Source of the DNA: Rhodococcus rhodochrous
GTDB lineage: Bacteria > Actinomycetota > Actinomycetes > Mycobacteriales > Mycobacteriaceae
Direction of reading: 5' to 3'
Length of the DNA: 64,000 nucleotides
Assembly (NCBI RefSeq): GCF_900187265.1
Contig: NZ_LT906450.1
Span: 5,137,444-5,201,443 of the forward strand
The notes under the pieces were generated by a model. That model worked only from the letters and a program-made list of their open reading frames with translations, was not told the DNA's origin and did no database searches. This document shows, in pieces, positions 33,784 through 43,248 of the stretch. How positions within the stretch are numbered: position 1 is the first letter of the stretch; each line of letters begins with the position of its first letter. Position numbers and translations under genes: made by a program.

Positions 33784-35058
33784 TCACCCCTGCGCCTCCA
33801 GCTCCTCCCACGAGGCGTGGACCTGCGGTCGGAAGCCGTAGCCGGTGTCGGGCTCGGGCAGATGCCCTTCGGGGTCGATCACGACGACCTCCACGCCGTC
33901 CCGGTGGAGCCGACCGATCATCTCCAGCAACATCCTTCGGCCGACCGGCAGGATGGTGCGGACGAGGGACAGGTCGAAGACCAGGCGTTTCGTCTCCACC
34001 GGCTCGTCGACCACGGCCGTCACGAGACCCTCGGAACTGGTGAACTGGAGGTCGCCCTGCAACTCGAGGAGGGTGAGAGACTCATCACCATCACCGATGA
34101 CATGTCTTCTGCGCAACACCGAGTGTGCGACCATCGGCGCGTCCATCAGATGCAGGTTCATATCGCGGGAGAGACGACCGAAGGCGGCGACCCCCTGGAC
34201 GCTGGTGCCGTGGTCGTCGAGGCGCGGCGAGTACGCAGCAATACCCAACTGTCCCGGTAGGATTCCTATGATTCCTCCGGACACGCCGCTCTTGGCGGGG
34301 ATGCCGACGGTGGAGAGCCAGTCCCCCGCCGCGTCGTACATCCCACAGGTCGCCATCACCGACAGCACCTGACGCACCACGTCCCGCGAGAAGATCTCCT
34401 CGCACGTCACGGGTTGCACACCGCCCGCCGCGAGCGTCGCGGCCATCATCGCGAGATCCTTGGTCGTCACCGTCACCGAGCACTGCCGGATGTACCCCTC
34501 GACGATCTCGTCGGGATCGTCCTCGAAAACCTCGTACCCCCGAAGGAGATTGGCGATGGCGACATTGCGATAGGAGTTCTCGAGCTCCGACGACGCGACC
34601 TTCTCGTCGATCGTCAGCTCGCGGCCGGCCAGGGACGACAACAGGGAACGGATGTCCTCCACCGAGGCCTCGGGTTGCCGGCCGTCGAGTACCAGGGCGT
34701 GTGCGGCGAGCGCACCGGCATTGATCATCGGGTTGAGCGGACGGCCCGTGTTGCGTTCGAGCGAGACCTCGTTGAACGCCTCCCCGGAGGGTTCGACGTC
34801 GATCACGTCGAGCACGGCGTCGAAGCCTCTCTGCTGCAGTGCGAGACCGTAGACGAAGGGCTTCGAGATCGACTGGATCGTGAACTCGGTGTCGTCGTCG
34901 CCCACGGAGTACATCGCACCTTCGGCTGTCACGAGGGTGAGGGCGAACCGGTCCGGGTCGGCCCTCGCCAGTTCCGGGATGTAGTCGGCGAGGGCACCCG
35001 AACTGTCGGCACATCCTCGGAGCACTTCGGTCAGATAATCCGGCAACGGTGAACGCAT
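33784..35058 (-). CDS. glsA: Glutaminase A with C-terminal STAS domain
   Basis: A 424-aa protein. The N-terminal part (about 10-310) is a serine-dependent beta-lactamase-fold glutaminase that turns glutamine into glutamate and ammonia. It shows FTIQSISKPFVY (SxxK nucleophile), PMINAGALA, SELENSYRN and GIPAKSGVSGG. The C-terminal 100 residues (LQGDLQFTSSEGLV, VVIDPEGHLP) resemble a STAS domain, an architecture seen in some actinobacterial and proteobacterial glutaminases. ATG at 35058 (MRSPLPDYLTEVL) matches where homologues start; the much longer open frame upstream is rejected. Confidence 0.88.
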   Translation of the reverse strand: MRSPLPDYLTEVLRGCADSSGALADYIPELARADPDRFALTLVTAEGAMYSVGDDDTEFTIQSISKPFVYGLALQQRGFDAVLDVIDVEPSGEAFNEVSLERNTGRPLNPMINAGALAAHALVLDGRQPEASVEDIRSLLSSLAGRELTIDEKVASSELENSYRNVAIANLLRGYEVFEDDPDEIVEGYIRQCSVTVTTKDLAMMAATLAAGGVQPVTCEEIFSRDVVRQVLSVMATCGMYDAAGDWLSTVGIPAKSGVSGGIIGILPGQLGIAAYSPRLDDHGTSVQGVAAFGRLSRDMNLHLMDAPMVAHSVLRRRHVIGDGDESLTLLELQGDLQFTSSEGLVTAVVDEPVETKRLVFDLSLVRTILPVGRRMLLEMIGRLHRDGVEVVVIDPEGHLPEPDTGYGFRPQVHASWEELEAQG

Positions 35059-35143
35059 GTATTCATCGTGACCGAATCGGACGCTGCCCGGGTGGGGAGT
35101 GACGAAGGCGATTGAACCGGCGGATCGCGGGTATGCCATCCCT

Positions 35144-35827
35144 ATGACTGCTCTGTCGTCGGCGCTGTCCGTGCCGTTCCGAGTGGGATCCGCGCTGCGC
35201 GGAGCACGCGTGTTCCACCCGCGCGGTGCGACCTTCGAAGGGGTCGCCGAACTCGAGTCGTCCTGGTGGCCGCGGCAGATTCCCCGTCCTACCCCTGTCG
35301 TCGCCCGGGTGTCGCGGGCCATCGGCACACCGGACGGGATGCCGGACGTGCTCGGTCTCGCGGTGCGCTTCGCCACGAAGACCGGACCGTGGGACGTCCT
35401 GCTCGCATCGGCCCATCTGCCGGCCCGGGTGGCGTTGCTGCCGGCCCGTTCGTGGTCGAGTGCCCGCTACAGCACACTCATGGCCTATCGGACCGACAGC
35501 GATCCCACGCCGCGGTGGATCACCGCCGTTCCGCGCGGACGACAACCGTCCTCGACGACCTCCGTGCAGGCACTCGAGGTACCGATCGAGTTCTCCCTCC
35601 TGGTGGGTTCCGCCCGCGGGCCTCTGGAAGCGGCGGGACGTCTGACGCTGACCCGCCGCCTGCCCGAGAAGGATTCGGAGCAGCCGTCATTCGATCCGAC
35701 CGTCCACTGCCCCGGATTCGTCGATCCGTGGCCGGGATGGCTCGTCGAGACGCGGCGCGACGCCTACCGGGCGAGCCGGGCCGGACGAGGCGCCTCCCTC
35801 GCCCGACCGCAGCACACCGTCAGCTGA
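35144..35827 (+). CDS. Catalase-fold-like protein of unknown function
   Basis: About 227 aa. The stretch ARVFHPRGATFEGVAELE, followed by VVARVSRAIGTPDGMPDVLG and VRFATKTGPWDVLL, follows the order of blocks in heme catalases (distal His, then the ARFS and GNWDL-like regions). The protein is too short for a full catalase, and the proximal Tyr motif is not evident. It may be a small heme protein or a diverged relative. The start is uncertain: ATG at 35144 or an in-frame codon at 35099. It overlaps the end of the convergent hemerythrin gene by eight bases. Confidence 0.55.
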   Translation: MTALSSALSVPFRVGSALRGARVFHPRGATFEGVAELESSWWPRQIPRPTPVVARVSRAIGTPDGMPDVLGLAVRFATKTGPWDVLLASAHLPARVALLPARSWSSARYSTLMAYRTDSDPTPRWITAVPRGRQPSSTTSVQALEVPIEFSLLVGSARGPLEAAGRLTLTRRLPEKDSEQPSFDPTVHCPGFVDPWPGWLVETRRDAYRASRAGRGASLARPQHTVS

Positions 35828-36314
35828 TCACCGCGTCGATCGTCTTCTTCAGCGCGGACGGCTGCGCCGGTGACCGCGGGGCGTCCTTCTTCATCTCGAG
35901 CATGCGGGCACCGATGTCCTGCAACTGCTTACGGCCGAGCGCCTCGCGCACCTTGGGGAACCACTCGTCCTCCTCCTCGTCGATGTGATGCTCGACGTTC
36001 TCGATGAGGACCGTCGTCTTCGCATCGAAACGCTCTGCGTCGGGCTTCATCCCGGCCAGTTCGATGACGAGCACGTCGGCGACGTGGTGTTCCTCGTACG
36101 ATTCGAGGATGTCGTCCTCGAGATCGGGGAGCAGGGAACGCACCTCGGGGTACATGCACTCGTTCTCGAGATAGGTGTGCACGGTGAGGGCTTCGATGAT
36201 CCTGTCGACGATCTTGCCCTTCTCCTTCTCCCCCTCGGCCTTCCGGAAGTCGCGGAAGAGTTTCTTGATCTCCTTGTGGTCTTCCTTCAGCAACACGATC
36301 GCGTCTGTGGACAC
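35820..36314 (-). CDS. Hemerythrin HHE-domain protein
   Basis: A 164-aa four-helix-bundle protein expected to bind a di-iron centre and sense or handle oxygen, nitric oxide or peroxide. Ligand-bearing segments are LLKEDHKEIKKLF, HTYLENECMYPEV, YEEHHVADVL and ENVEHHIDEEEDEWFPKV. GTG at 36314 is chosen because AGGAGG lies just upstream; the longer frame is noncoding in character. Such proteins are common in mycobacteria and rhodococci. Confidence 0.85.
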   Translation of the reverse strand: MSTDAIVLLKEDHKEIKKLFRDFRKAEGEKEKGKIVDRIIEALTVHTYLENECMYPEVRSLLPDLEDDILESYEEHHVADVLVIELAGMKPDAERFDAKTTVLIENVEHHIDEEEDEWFPKVREALGRKQLQDIGARMLEMKKDAPRSPAQPSALKKTIDAVIS

Positions 36315-36384
36315 GGTTCCTCCTGCGGCGTGAACATTGCCGCCCCCAGCGGGCGTGGCAGAGGAATACCCATCCGCGACACCG

Positions 36385-37251
36385 TCACACGCGCACGCGA
36401 TCCGCATTCGCGAGGATGGCCGACCGCAGGGCCGCCTCCGGACCGCTGAGCACGGAACGACGCGCCATGAGCACGAACTCGATCTCCCCCGCATCGGGAA
36501 GCAGTCGCTGGGGATCGCGCACCGGGACGAGACCGGGCGGAGGGAGCCGTTCGGCATGCAACACCACGCCCAGTCCGGCGAGCGCCGCGGCGCGCAGGCC
36601 GTTGAGACTGTCGGTCGTGCATGCGACGCGGACACCGCGCCCACTGCGCTGGAGGACCTCGAGCGCGATGTCGCGGGTCAGGGCCGGCGACGGATAGGAC
36701 ACCAGCGGTGTCGGCTCGTCCGGATCGAGGACGTAATCGGGGGCGGAGAGGAAGACGAGGCGCTCGCGGAAGATCATCTCGCCGTGGCGGCTGCCGGGCC
36801 GGCGCTTGCCGAAGACCAGATCGAGCTCGTTGTCGTCGAGCCGGCGCTGCAGGTCCTCGCTCAGATCCACCGTGAGTTCGAGATCGATGCGGGGATGACT
36901 ACGCCGGAACTCGGCGAGGATCGACGGCAGCTCGTAGAGCACCAGGTCCTCGGAGACCCCGAAACGCAGCCGGCCGCTGAGCGGCGACTCCGAGAAGTGT
37001 CTGCGCGCGGCATCGTGGCGATCGAGGATCTCGCGGGCGAAGGCGACCATGTCGGCACCGTCCGCCGTGAGCTCGACATTGTGCGTGTCGCGTACGAACA
37101 GGCGGCGTCCGATCTCCTTCTCGAGCCGCGCGACGTGCTGACTGACCGTCGACTGTCGCAGGCCGAGGCGGTGGGCGGCCGCGGTGAAGCCGCGTTCCCG
37201 CTCGACGGCGAGGAAGCTCTTCAGATGTACCGGATCGAACACGACCTCCAT
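36385..37251 (-). CDS. LysR-type transcriptional regulator
   Basis: A 288-aa regulator with an N-terminal winged helix (FLAVERERGFTAAAHRLGLRQSTVSQHVARLE) and a C-terminal effector-binding domain. It is divergent from the transporter gene at 37328 with 76 bases between, the classic arrangement for a LysR protein controlling its neighbour. The effector may be a substrate of that transporter. Confidence 0.88.
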   Translation of the reverse strand: MEVVFDPVHLKSFLAVERERGFTAAAHRLGLRQSTVSQHVARLEKEIGRRLFVRDTHNVELTADGADMVAFAREILDRHDAARRHFSESPLSGRLRFGVSEDLVLYELPSILAEFRRSHPRIDLELTVDLSEDLQRRLDDNELDLVFGKRRPGSRHGEMIFRERLVFLSAPDYVLDPDEPTPLVSYPSPALTRDIALEVLQRSGRGVRVACTTDSLNGLRAAALAGLGVVLHAERLPPPGLVPVRDPQRLLPDAGEIEFVLMARRSVLSGPEAALRSAILANADRVRV

Positions 37252-37327
37252 TTCATCATGAATCGCGATTACAGAAAACGTGGTGACCGTCTTCTGTAAT
37301 GACCTCAGGCTGCCGTACCGTCGATTC

Positions 37328-38317
37328 GTGCTCTCCAAGATCCCCGTGCTCGGACGACTCGACCCGTTCCTGCTCGCCATCCTCGCCACCGTCGCCGTCG
37401 CTGCCCTGCTGCCCGCCGACGGGGTCGTACTCGACGGCGTGAACTGGGCCGCCAAGATCGCCATCGGGCTGCTGTTCTTCCTGTACGGCGCGCGCCTGTC
37501 CACGCAGGAGGCCATCGAGGGTCTCAAGCACTGGCGTCTGCACCTGACGATCCTCGCCACGACCTTCGTCGTCTTCCCGCTGCTCGGCCTGGCCGCGAAG
37601 GTGCTCGTGCCGTCGATCCTGACCGACCCGCTCTATCTCGGCGTCCTCTATCTGTGCCTGTTGCCGTCCACGGTGCAGTCCGCCATCGCGCTCGTCTCGG
37701 TGGCGCGCGGCAACATCCCCGGCTCGATCGTCTCGGCCAGTGCCTCGAGTCTCATCGGAATCTTTGCGACGCCACTGCTCGTCGCGCTGACGATGTCCAC
37801 CCAGGGCGTCACCTTCAGCGGGTCGGCCGTGCTCGACATCGTGCTGATGCTGCTCGTGCCGTTCGTCGCCGGTCAGCTCCTGCGGCGCTGGATCGGCGGC
37901 TGGGTGAAGGCCCACGGAAAGCCGCTCAAGCTCGTCGACCGCGGATCGATCATGCTGGTCGTGTACGTGGCGTTCAGCCGCGGCATGAACGAAGGAATCT
38001 GGTCGATGATCTCGGTGGGCCGCCTGCTCGCCCTCGTCGGTGTGTGCGCGGTGCTGCTCGTGATCGTGCTCGCACTGACCTGGTACTCGTCGCGCGGACT
38101 CGGTTTCGAATACCAGGACCGTGTCGCGATCCTCTTCTGCGGCTCCACGAAGTCCCTCGCCACCGGTCTGCCCATGGCGATCGTGCTCTTCCCCGGCCAG
38201 CCCATCGGCCTGATCGTGCTGCCGCTCATGCTGTTCCACCAGATGCAGCTCCTGGTGTGCGCGGCCCTCGCCGGCCGGTTGGCGAAGAAGGCACCGGATG
38301 GGCTCGTAGCCGTATAG
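37328..38317 (+). CDS. SBF-like (bile acid:sodium symporter superfamily) transporter
   Basis: About 329 aa with nine or ten hydrophobic helices. Landmarks are FFLYGARLSTQEAIEGLKHWRLHL, LCLLPSTVQSAIALVSVARGNIPGSI and FCGSTKSLATGLPMA, as in the SBF/YfeH-type subgroup. Members carry organic anions across the membrane, usually with sodium. GTG at 37328 starts close to the first helix and is preferred to one at 37280. It is probably regulated by the divergent LysR gene. Confidence 0.82.
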   Translation: MLSKIPVLGRLDPFLLAILATVAVAALLPADGVVLDGVNWAAKIAIGLLFFLYGARLSTQEAIEGLKHWRLHLTILATTFVVFPLLGLAAKVLVPSILTDPLYLGVLYLCLLPSTVQSAIALVSVARGNIPGSIVSASASSLIGIFATPLLVALTMSTQGVTFSGSAVLDIVLMLLVPFVAGQLLRRWIGGWVKAHGKPLKLVDRGSIMLVVYVAFSRGMNEGIWSMISVGRLLALVGVCAVLLVIVLALTWYSSRGLGFEYQDRVAILFCGSTKSLATGLPMAIVLFPGQPIGLIVLPLMLFHQMQLLVCAALAGRLAKKAPDGLVAV

Positions 38318-38451
38318 GAGAGCGAAGCCGAAGCTCCTGTTAGACGAAATCGAGGGTGAAATCCGCTGATTCCGGTAGCGGTGACGTCGTCGTGCCGTCA
38401 CCGTGCAGGGAGAACCCCGATTCGCGAACCTCGGCTCGAAGGAGCACCGGC

Positions 38452-39669
38452 ATGGGTCTGCTCTTCCACGATCATCTGCACGACGAGTTCGGAACCTGGC
38501 CACTGGCCTACATCCCCTACGGCGGCGCCGACTTCGGCGAGATCGCCGCAGTGGCCCGGCAGGTGGGGGAGGGTGACGACGCGGACTTCTACCGGGCGTG
38601 GGTCGAGGCCGGGGACCGTCTCGTCACCGAAGCGGAGACCTGCGCGGCCGCCGGACACGACGATTCGGCACGCGAGTTGTTCCTGCGGGCGAGCGCCTAC
38701 TACGCGACCGCCTACCACCCGCTGTACGGCTCCCCGGTCGACCCGCGTCTGATCGCCGCCTTCGACAAGCAGGTGGCGGCCTTCGATGCCGGGCTGGCGA
38801 TCGGGGAGACGCCCGTGACTCCCGACAGGATTCCGTTCGAGGACACCACGCTGCCGGGCTACCTGATTCCCGCACCCGGTCACGAGAACAGCGTGCGGCC
38901 GCTCGTCGTCTTCACCAACGGATACGACGCCACGATCACCGACATGTACTTCGCATCGGCCGTGGCAGCGCTGCGGCGCGGCTACCACTGTCTCCTGTTC
39001 GACGGACCGGGCCAGGGCGAGATGCTCTACAAGCAGAAGATGCCGATGCGTCCGGACTGGGAAGTGGTCGTGCGCGCGGTGATCGATCATGCGACGGCCT
39101 CCCCCATCGTCGACCCCGAACGCATCGTCCTGAGCGGATGGAGTCTCGGTGGGTATCTCGCGCCGCGCGCAGCATCCGGTGAGCATCGTCTGGCCGCGGT
39201 GGTCGCCGATCCCGGTCAGTGGAGCGTCGCGGCCGGCACTCGGGCCCTCGGGGCAGCATTCGGCCTCTCCCCCGAGGTCCTCGACGATCCTCTCTCGATG
39301 AGCGAGCAGGACGCCGACGCGATCATGGCTGCGGTGGAGTCGGATCCGTCGCTGCGCTGGAAGATCGTCTCCCGTGGATTCTGGGTCAACGGGGTCTCCG
39401 ACATCCGGGAACTGTTCGCGGAGATGAACAAGTACACACTCGACGAGGTCGGTGAGCGTATCTCGTGCCCGGTCGTGGTGACGGCAGCCGAGAACGATGT
39501 CCTCGCGCGGGGAGCAGGAACATTCGGAGATCGGCTCGGCGACAAGGTGACTCTCATCCCGTTCACCGATGCCGAGGGTGCGGGTGGGCACTGCGAGATG
39601 ACCAACCGCACCCTGCTCAACAGGCGGGTTCTCGATCGACTCGACGAACTCCTGAAGCACTCTCCCTGA
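38452..39669 (+). CDS. Alpha/beta hydrolase, FrsA/dihydropseudooxynicotine-hydrolase-like
   Basis: A 405-aa hydrolase. A helical N-terminal region (about 1-130) precedes the catalytic domain. The nucleophile elbow is LSGWSLGGYLAP, the oxyanion region is VVFTNGYDATITDMYF, and C-terminal AGGHCEMTNRTLLNRRV holds the His. The length and the N-terminal cap match the group that contains 2,6-dihydropseudooxynicotine hydrolase and related C-C or amide hydrolases. ATG 38452 follows GAAGGAGC. It converges on pobA with three bases between them. Confidence 0.78.
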   Translation: MGLLFHDHLHDEFGTWPLAYIPYGGADFGEIAAVARQVGEGDDADFYRAWVEAGDRLVTEAETCAAAGHDDSARELFLRASAYYATAYHPLYGSPVDPRLIAAFDKQVAAFDAGLAIGETPVTPDRIPFEDTTLPGYLIPAPGHENSVRPLVVFTNGYDATITDMYFASAVAALRRGYHCLLFDGPGQGEMLYKQKMPMRPDWEVVVRAVIDHATASPIVDPERIVLSGWSLGGYLAPRAASGEHRLAAVVADPGQWSVAAGTRALGAAFGLSPEVLDDPLSMSEQDADAIMAAVESDPSLRWKIVSRGFWVNGVSDIRELFAEMNKYTLDEVGERISCPVVVTAAENDVLARGAGTFGDRLGDKVTLIPFTDAEGAGGHCEMTNRTLLNRRVLDRLDELLKHSP

Positions 39670-39672
39670 CGT

Positions 39673-40869
39673 TCAGCGGTCGGGCCAGCCCGTGTACGCC
39701 TCCGCGAGATACTGCTGCCCGTACCGGGAGCCGACGACCGCGGCGAGTTCACCCAGTGCCCGCTTGTTCTCGAACGACGTTGCGTCCTCACGGGTGTGGA
39801 GCATCGAGGTCATCCAGTACGAGAAGTTCTGCGCCTTCCACACGCGCTCCAGCGCCGTGTCGCTGTAGGCGTCGAGCAGATCGGACGAACCGGTGGAGAA
39901 GAACGAGTCGAGCGCGCGGAAGAGCACCCGGACGTCGGCCAGGGCGAGATTGAGCCCCTTCGCACCGGTCGGCGGGACGGTGTGCCCGGCATCGCCTGCC
40001 AGGAACAGGTTTCCGTGCCGCATCGGTTCGCACACATACGAGCGGAAGGGCAGGACCATCTGCTCGAAGATCCGGCCGCGCTCCAGCTCGAAACCGTCGG
40101 GGCCGTCGACACGCCTCTGCAGCTCGTCCCAGATCCGCTCCTCGCTCCACGTCGACGCGTCCTCGGACGGATCGCACTGGAAGTACATCCGCTGCACCGA
40201 CTCGTTGCGTTGACTGATGAGGGCGAATCCATGATCCGAACGCGCATAGATCAATTCGGGTGCGCTCGGCGGAGCCTCTGTGAGGATCCCGAACCATGCG
40301 AAGGGGTACTCGATGAAGTGGTCGGTGCGGACGTCGCCCGGAATCGCCTTGCGGCAGATGCTCTGTGATCCGTCGGCTCCGACGAGGATGCGGCACCGGA
40401 TCTCGACCGGCGTGCCGTCGGATTCGGTGAACCGGATCTTCGGTGTGTCGGTGGTGATGTCGAGAACCTCTGTGTCGCAAGAGCTGTAGCGCACATCACC
40501 ACCGTCGCGTTCGCGCGAGGCGGCCAGGTCGACGAAGACCTCGTTCTGCGGATACAACCACACCGACTCACCCACGAGGTCCCGGAAATCGATACGGTGA
40601 CTCTCGCCTCCGAAGCGCAGATCGATGCCGTCGTGGCGGTGCCCTTCGTTCAGGACACGGGTGTCGACTCCACTCTCGGTGAGCAGCGACACCGAGCCGT
40701 GCTCGAGGATGCCCGCACGGTGGGTGGTCCGGATGGTCTCGTGATCACGCTTCTCGACGACGATGTTGTCGATCCCCGCCTTCGCGAGGAGGTGGGAGAG
40801 CATGAGACCTGCCGGGCCGCCGCCGACGATGCCGACTTCGGTGGTGACGACCGTGCGGGTTGCGTTCAT
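39673..40869 (-). CDS. pobA: 4-hydroxybenzoate 3-monooxygenase
   Basis: A 398-aa FAD aromatic hydroxylase that converts 4-hydroxybenzoate to protocatechuate with NAD(P)H and oxygen. FAD-binding GIVGGGPAGLMLSHLL, the DG motif CRILVGADGSQSICRK and GDAGHTVPPTGAKGLNLALAD are visible. THRAGILEHGSVSLL and the GFALISQRNESVQRMYFQC region match PobA specifically. ATG 40869 starts MNATRTVVTTEVGIVGGG. The IclR gene 103 bases upstream on the same strand is its probable regulator. Confidence 0.9.
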   Translation of the reverse strand: MNATRTVVTTEVGIVGGGPAGLMLSHLLAKAGIDNIVVEKRDHETIRTTHRAGILEHGSVSLLTESGVDTRVLNEGHRHDGIDLRFGGESHRIDFRDLVGESVWLYPQNEVFVDLAASRERDGGDVRYSSCDTEVLDITTDTPKIRFTESDGTPVEIRCRILVGADGSQSICRKAIPGDVRTDHFIEYPFAWFGILTEAPPSAPELIYARSDHGFALISQRNESVQRMYFQCDPSEDASTWSEERIWDELQRRVDGPDGFELERGRIFEQMVLPFRSYVCEPMRHGNLFLAGDAGHTVPPTGAKGLNLALADVRVLFRALDSFFSTGSSDLLDAYSDTALERVWKAQNFSYWMTSMLHTREDATSFENKRALGELAAVVGSRYGQQYLAEAYTGWPDR

Positions 40870-40972
40870 GTGTTCGTCCTTCGCTGCGCGTATCCGATTC
40901 GCGTCGCATCGAGTGTCGTGCGCCTCTCCCACCGCACACGTCGACTTCTCGTTCAATGAGAAAACGACCTGG

Positions 40973-41731
40973 TCAGTCCGGGGGACGCTCGCCCACTCCG
41001 CGCGCGATGCCGCGGGCAGCGGCCATGAGGACAGGCACGACGGCCTGCTGCCGGGACGCGCCGGTGGGCACCACCACGCCGAGCGCCGCCAGTGCATGAC
41101 CCGACCGTGCGAGGACGGGCACCGCGATGCCCGTGGTGCCCTCGTCGAGCACACCGTCGAAGCGCGCATAACCCCGTCGGCGGACCTCCGCGAGCGCGCG
41201 ACGGAAATCTCTCGTCGTCGCAGCGAAACGCTTCTCCACCTCGGGATGTCGTCGCCGATAGGCTTCCTGCACCTCCGCAGGTGAGAACGCGAGCATCGAC
41301 ATGCCCAGCGACGTGTCGTGGACGGGGAGCCGACGCGCGACCGAGGCCTGGTTGACCACCGAATCGGACGCCGACAGCCGTTCGAGGACGAGGACCTCGT
41401 CGTCCTGCAGGACCGCGAGCTGGGTGTGCTGGTGCACCACCGACTGCACGTCCTGCAGGAAGGGCAGTGCCGCCTCCCGCAGATCGCGCGCGGGTGCGCT
41501 GCGCGCGACGAGTTCCCACAGGCGCAGACCGAGCCGCACCCGCCCGTCGTCGTCCCGGGTGAGCAGACCGTGCTGCACCAACTCGCCGACGAGCCGATAG
41601 GCCGTGGCCTGCGGGATGCCGGACCTGCGGGCAAGACTCCCGACCGTCAGGCGGGGTTGGGTGTCGTCGAACGACTCGAGGATGCGAACGACGCGATCGA
41701 GCATCGAGTCACCGGACGGCGAGTTGGCCAT
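40973..41731 (-). CDS. IclR-family regulator (probable pobA regulator)
   Basis: A 252-aa regulator. The winged helix is at about 10-70 (LTVGSLARRSGIPQATAYRLVGEL). The effector domain includes LPVHDTSLGMSMLAF and GYARFDGVLDEGTTGIAVPV. PobR/PcaR-type IclR proteins govern 4-hydroxybenzoate catabolism, and the gene sits directly upstream of pobA on the same strand. The effector is likely 4-hydroxybenzoate or protocatechuate, by inference. Confidence 0.85.
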   Translation of the reverse strand: MANSPSGDSMLDRVVRILESFDDTQPRLTVGSLARRSGIPQATAYRLVGELVQHGLLTRDDDGRVRLGLRLWELVARSAPARDLREAALPFLQDVQSVVHQHTQLAVLQDDEVLVLERLSASDSVVNQASVARRLPVHDTSLGMSMLAFSPAEVQEAYRRRHPEVEKRFAATTRDFRRALAEVRRRGYARFDGVLDEGTTGIAVPVLARSGHALAALGVVVPTGASRQQAVVPVLMAAARGIARGVGERPPD

Positions 41732-41788
41732 GCCGCCATTGTTGCGTGTCCGATCCGGACGGCCTCACCACCCGGATCCGTGGACGGC

Positions 41789-41820
41789 TTCGACATCTGT
41801 CAATATAGACGTGTGTCGAA
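41789..41820. promoter_or_regulatory. ArsR operator overlapping the start of arsR-acr3-arsC
   Basis: The perfect arms TTCGACA (41789-41795) and TGTCGAA (41814-41820) bracket an AT-rich centre (CAATATAGAC). They cover the GTG start at 41813, so bound repressor would block initiation. The core resembles the sites at 45866-45920 before arsI. Confidence 0.65.
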
Positions 41821-42172
41821 TCAAGATCTCGTGAGTGACGACGCGTGTTGCTCTCCGCTCGTGCGCGAACCCCTGACGGGCGATCGCGCCGTCGGCCTCG
41901 CCCGGATGTTCAAGGCCCTCGGCGATCCGGTGCGTCTGCGGTTGCTGTCGCTCGTCGCGAGTCATGCCGGCGGTGAGGCGTGCGTATGCGATATCTCGGG
42001 ATCGTTCGATCTGTCCCAACCGACGATCTCGCACCACCTCAGAGTTCTGCGCGAGGCAGGCCTGCTCGAGTGCGAGCGTCGCGGCACCTGGGTGTACTAC
42101 TGGGTGGTTCCGGCTGCACTACGGCAACTCTCCGATGTACTCGGGATCGAGTCGATCGAGGTACCCGCATGA
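41813..42172 (+). CDS. arsR: ArsR-family arsenic-responsive repressor
   Basis: A 119-aa winged-helix repressor. The metalloid site is probably formed by Cys residues in DACCSPLV near the N-terminus and ACVCDI before the recognition helix SQPTISHHLRVLREAGL. GTG at 41813 has no ribosome-binding site and lies within the operator palindrome, which suggests a leaderless or nearly leaderless mRNA. It overlaps acr3 by four bases and should repress the operon until arsenite or antimonite binds. Confidence 0.88.
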   Translation: MSNQDLVSDDACCSPLVREPLTGDRAVGLARMFKALGDPVRLRLLSLVASHAGGEACVCDISGSFDLSQPTISHHLRVLREAGLLECERRGTWVYYWVVPAALRQLSDVLGIESIEVPA

Positions 42173-43248
42173 GTGAGCGAACTGCGGTGGACACTCCCGT
42201 GATGGGCAGGATGTCGACACTCGACCGCTTCCTTCCCGTGTGGATCGGCACCGCCATCGTCGTCGGCCTGCTGCTCGGCCGCATGATTCCCGGACTCGGA
42301 GAAGCCCTGGGTTTCATCGAGATCGACGGGATCTCGCTGCCGATCGCCCTCGGCTTGCTGATCATGATGTACCCGGTGCTGGCGAAGGTGCGCTACGACC
42401 GTCTCGACACGGTCACCGGCGACCGCACCCTGTTGATCTCGTCGCTGATCCTCAACTGGATCGTCGGTCCCGCACTGATGTTCGCGCTCGCGTGGCTGAT
42501 GTTGCCGGATCTGCCCGAATACCGCACCGGTCTGATCATCGTCGGCCTCGCGCGCTGCATCGCGATGGTGATCATCTGGAACGACCTCGCGTGCGGCGAC
42601 CGGGAAGCCGCAGCCGTGCTGGTCGCGATCAACTCGGTCTTCCAGGTGATCATGTTCGCCGCTCTCGGCTGGTTCTACCTGTCGGTGCTGCCCGGATGGC
42701 TCGGCCTCGAGCAGACCGGTCTCGACGTCTCCCCGTGGGAGATCGCGAAATCCGTGCTGATCTTCCTCGGGATCCCGCTCGTCGCCGGTTTCCTCACTCG
42801 TCGATTCGGCGAGAAGGCCAAGGGCCGCAGCTGGTACGAGCAGACCTTCCTGCCGCGCATCGGACCGTGGGCGCTGTACGGACTGCTGTTCACCATCGTG
42901 GTCCTGTTCGCGCTGCAGGGTGAACAGATCACCTCGCGACCACTCGACGTCGTACGCATCGCGCTGCCCCTGCTGGCGTACTTCGCGATCATGTGGGGGA
43001 GCGGGTATCTGTTCGGCGCTGCAGTAGGACTCGGCTACGAACGCACCACCACACTCGCCTTCACCGCCGCGGGCAACAACTTCGAGCTCGCCATCGCCGT
43101 CGCGATCGGCACGTTCGGGGTCGCGTCCGGGCAGGCACTGGCGGGAGTCGTCGGCCCCCTCATCGAAGTGCCCGTCCTCGTCGCACTCGTGTACGTGGCT
43201 CTGGCTCTGCGCACACGTTTCGCCGCACGCGCCGGAGGTGCGTCGTGA
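42169..43248 (+). CDS. acr3: Arsenite efflux permease Acr3
   Basis: A 359-aa membrane protein with about ten helices that exports arsenite. Family blocks include RFLPVWIGTAIVVGLLLGR, RCIAMVIIWNDLACGD (conserved Cys of the transport path) and FTAAGNNFELAIAVAI. ATG 42169 overlaps the arsR stop, and the end overlaps arsC, so the three genes are translationally coupled. Confidence 0.93.
   Translation: MSERTAVDTPVMGRMSTLDRFLPVWIGTAIVVGLLLGRMIPGLGEALGFIEIDGISLPIALGLLIMMYPVLAKVRYDRLDTVTGDRTLLISSLILNWIVGPALMFALAWLMLPDLPEYRTGLIIVGLARCIAMVIIWNDLACGDREAAAVLVAINSVFQVIMFAALGWFYLSVLPGWLGLEQTGLDVSPWEIAKSVLIFLGIPLVAGFLTRRFGEKAKGRSWYEQTFLPRIGPWALYGLLFTIVVLFALQGEQITSRPLDVVRIALPLLAYFAIMWGSGYLFGAAVGLGYERTTTLAFTAAGNNFELAIAVAIGTFGVASGQALAGVVGPLIEVPVLVALVYVALALRTRFAARAGGAS

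Noticed and set aside
32556-34043. 495-codon plus-strand frame over the hydrolase gene
   Set aside because: It runs through the structured-RNA candidate and antisense to a clear alpha/beta hydrolase, and its translation has no family features.
38398-39660. 420-codon minus-strand frame opposite the hydrolase at 38452
   Set aside because: Shadow frame. The plus-strand product has a complete GWSLGG hydrolase motif set and a ribosome-binding site.
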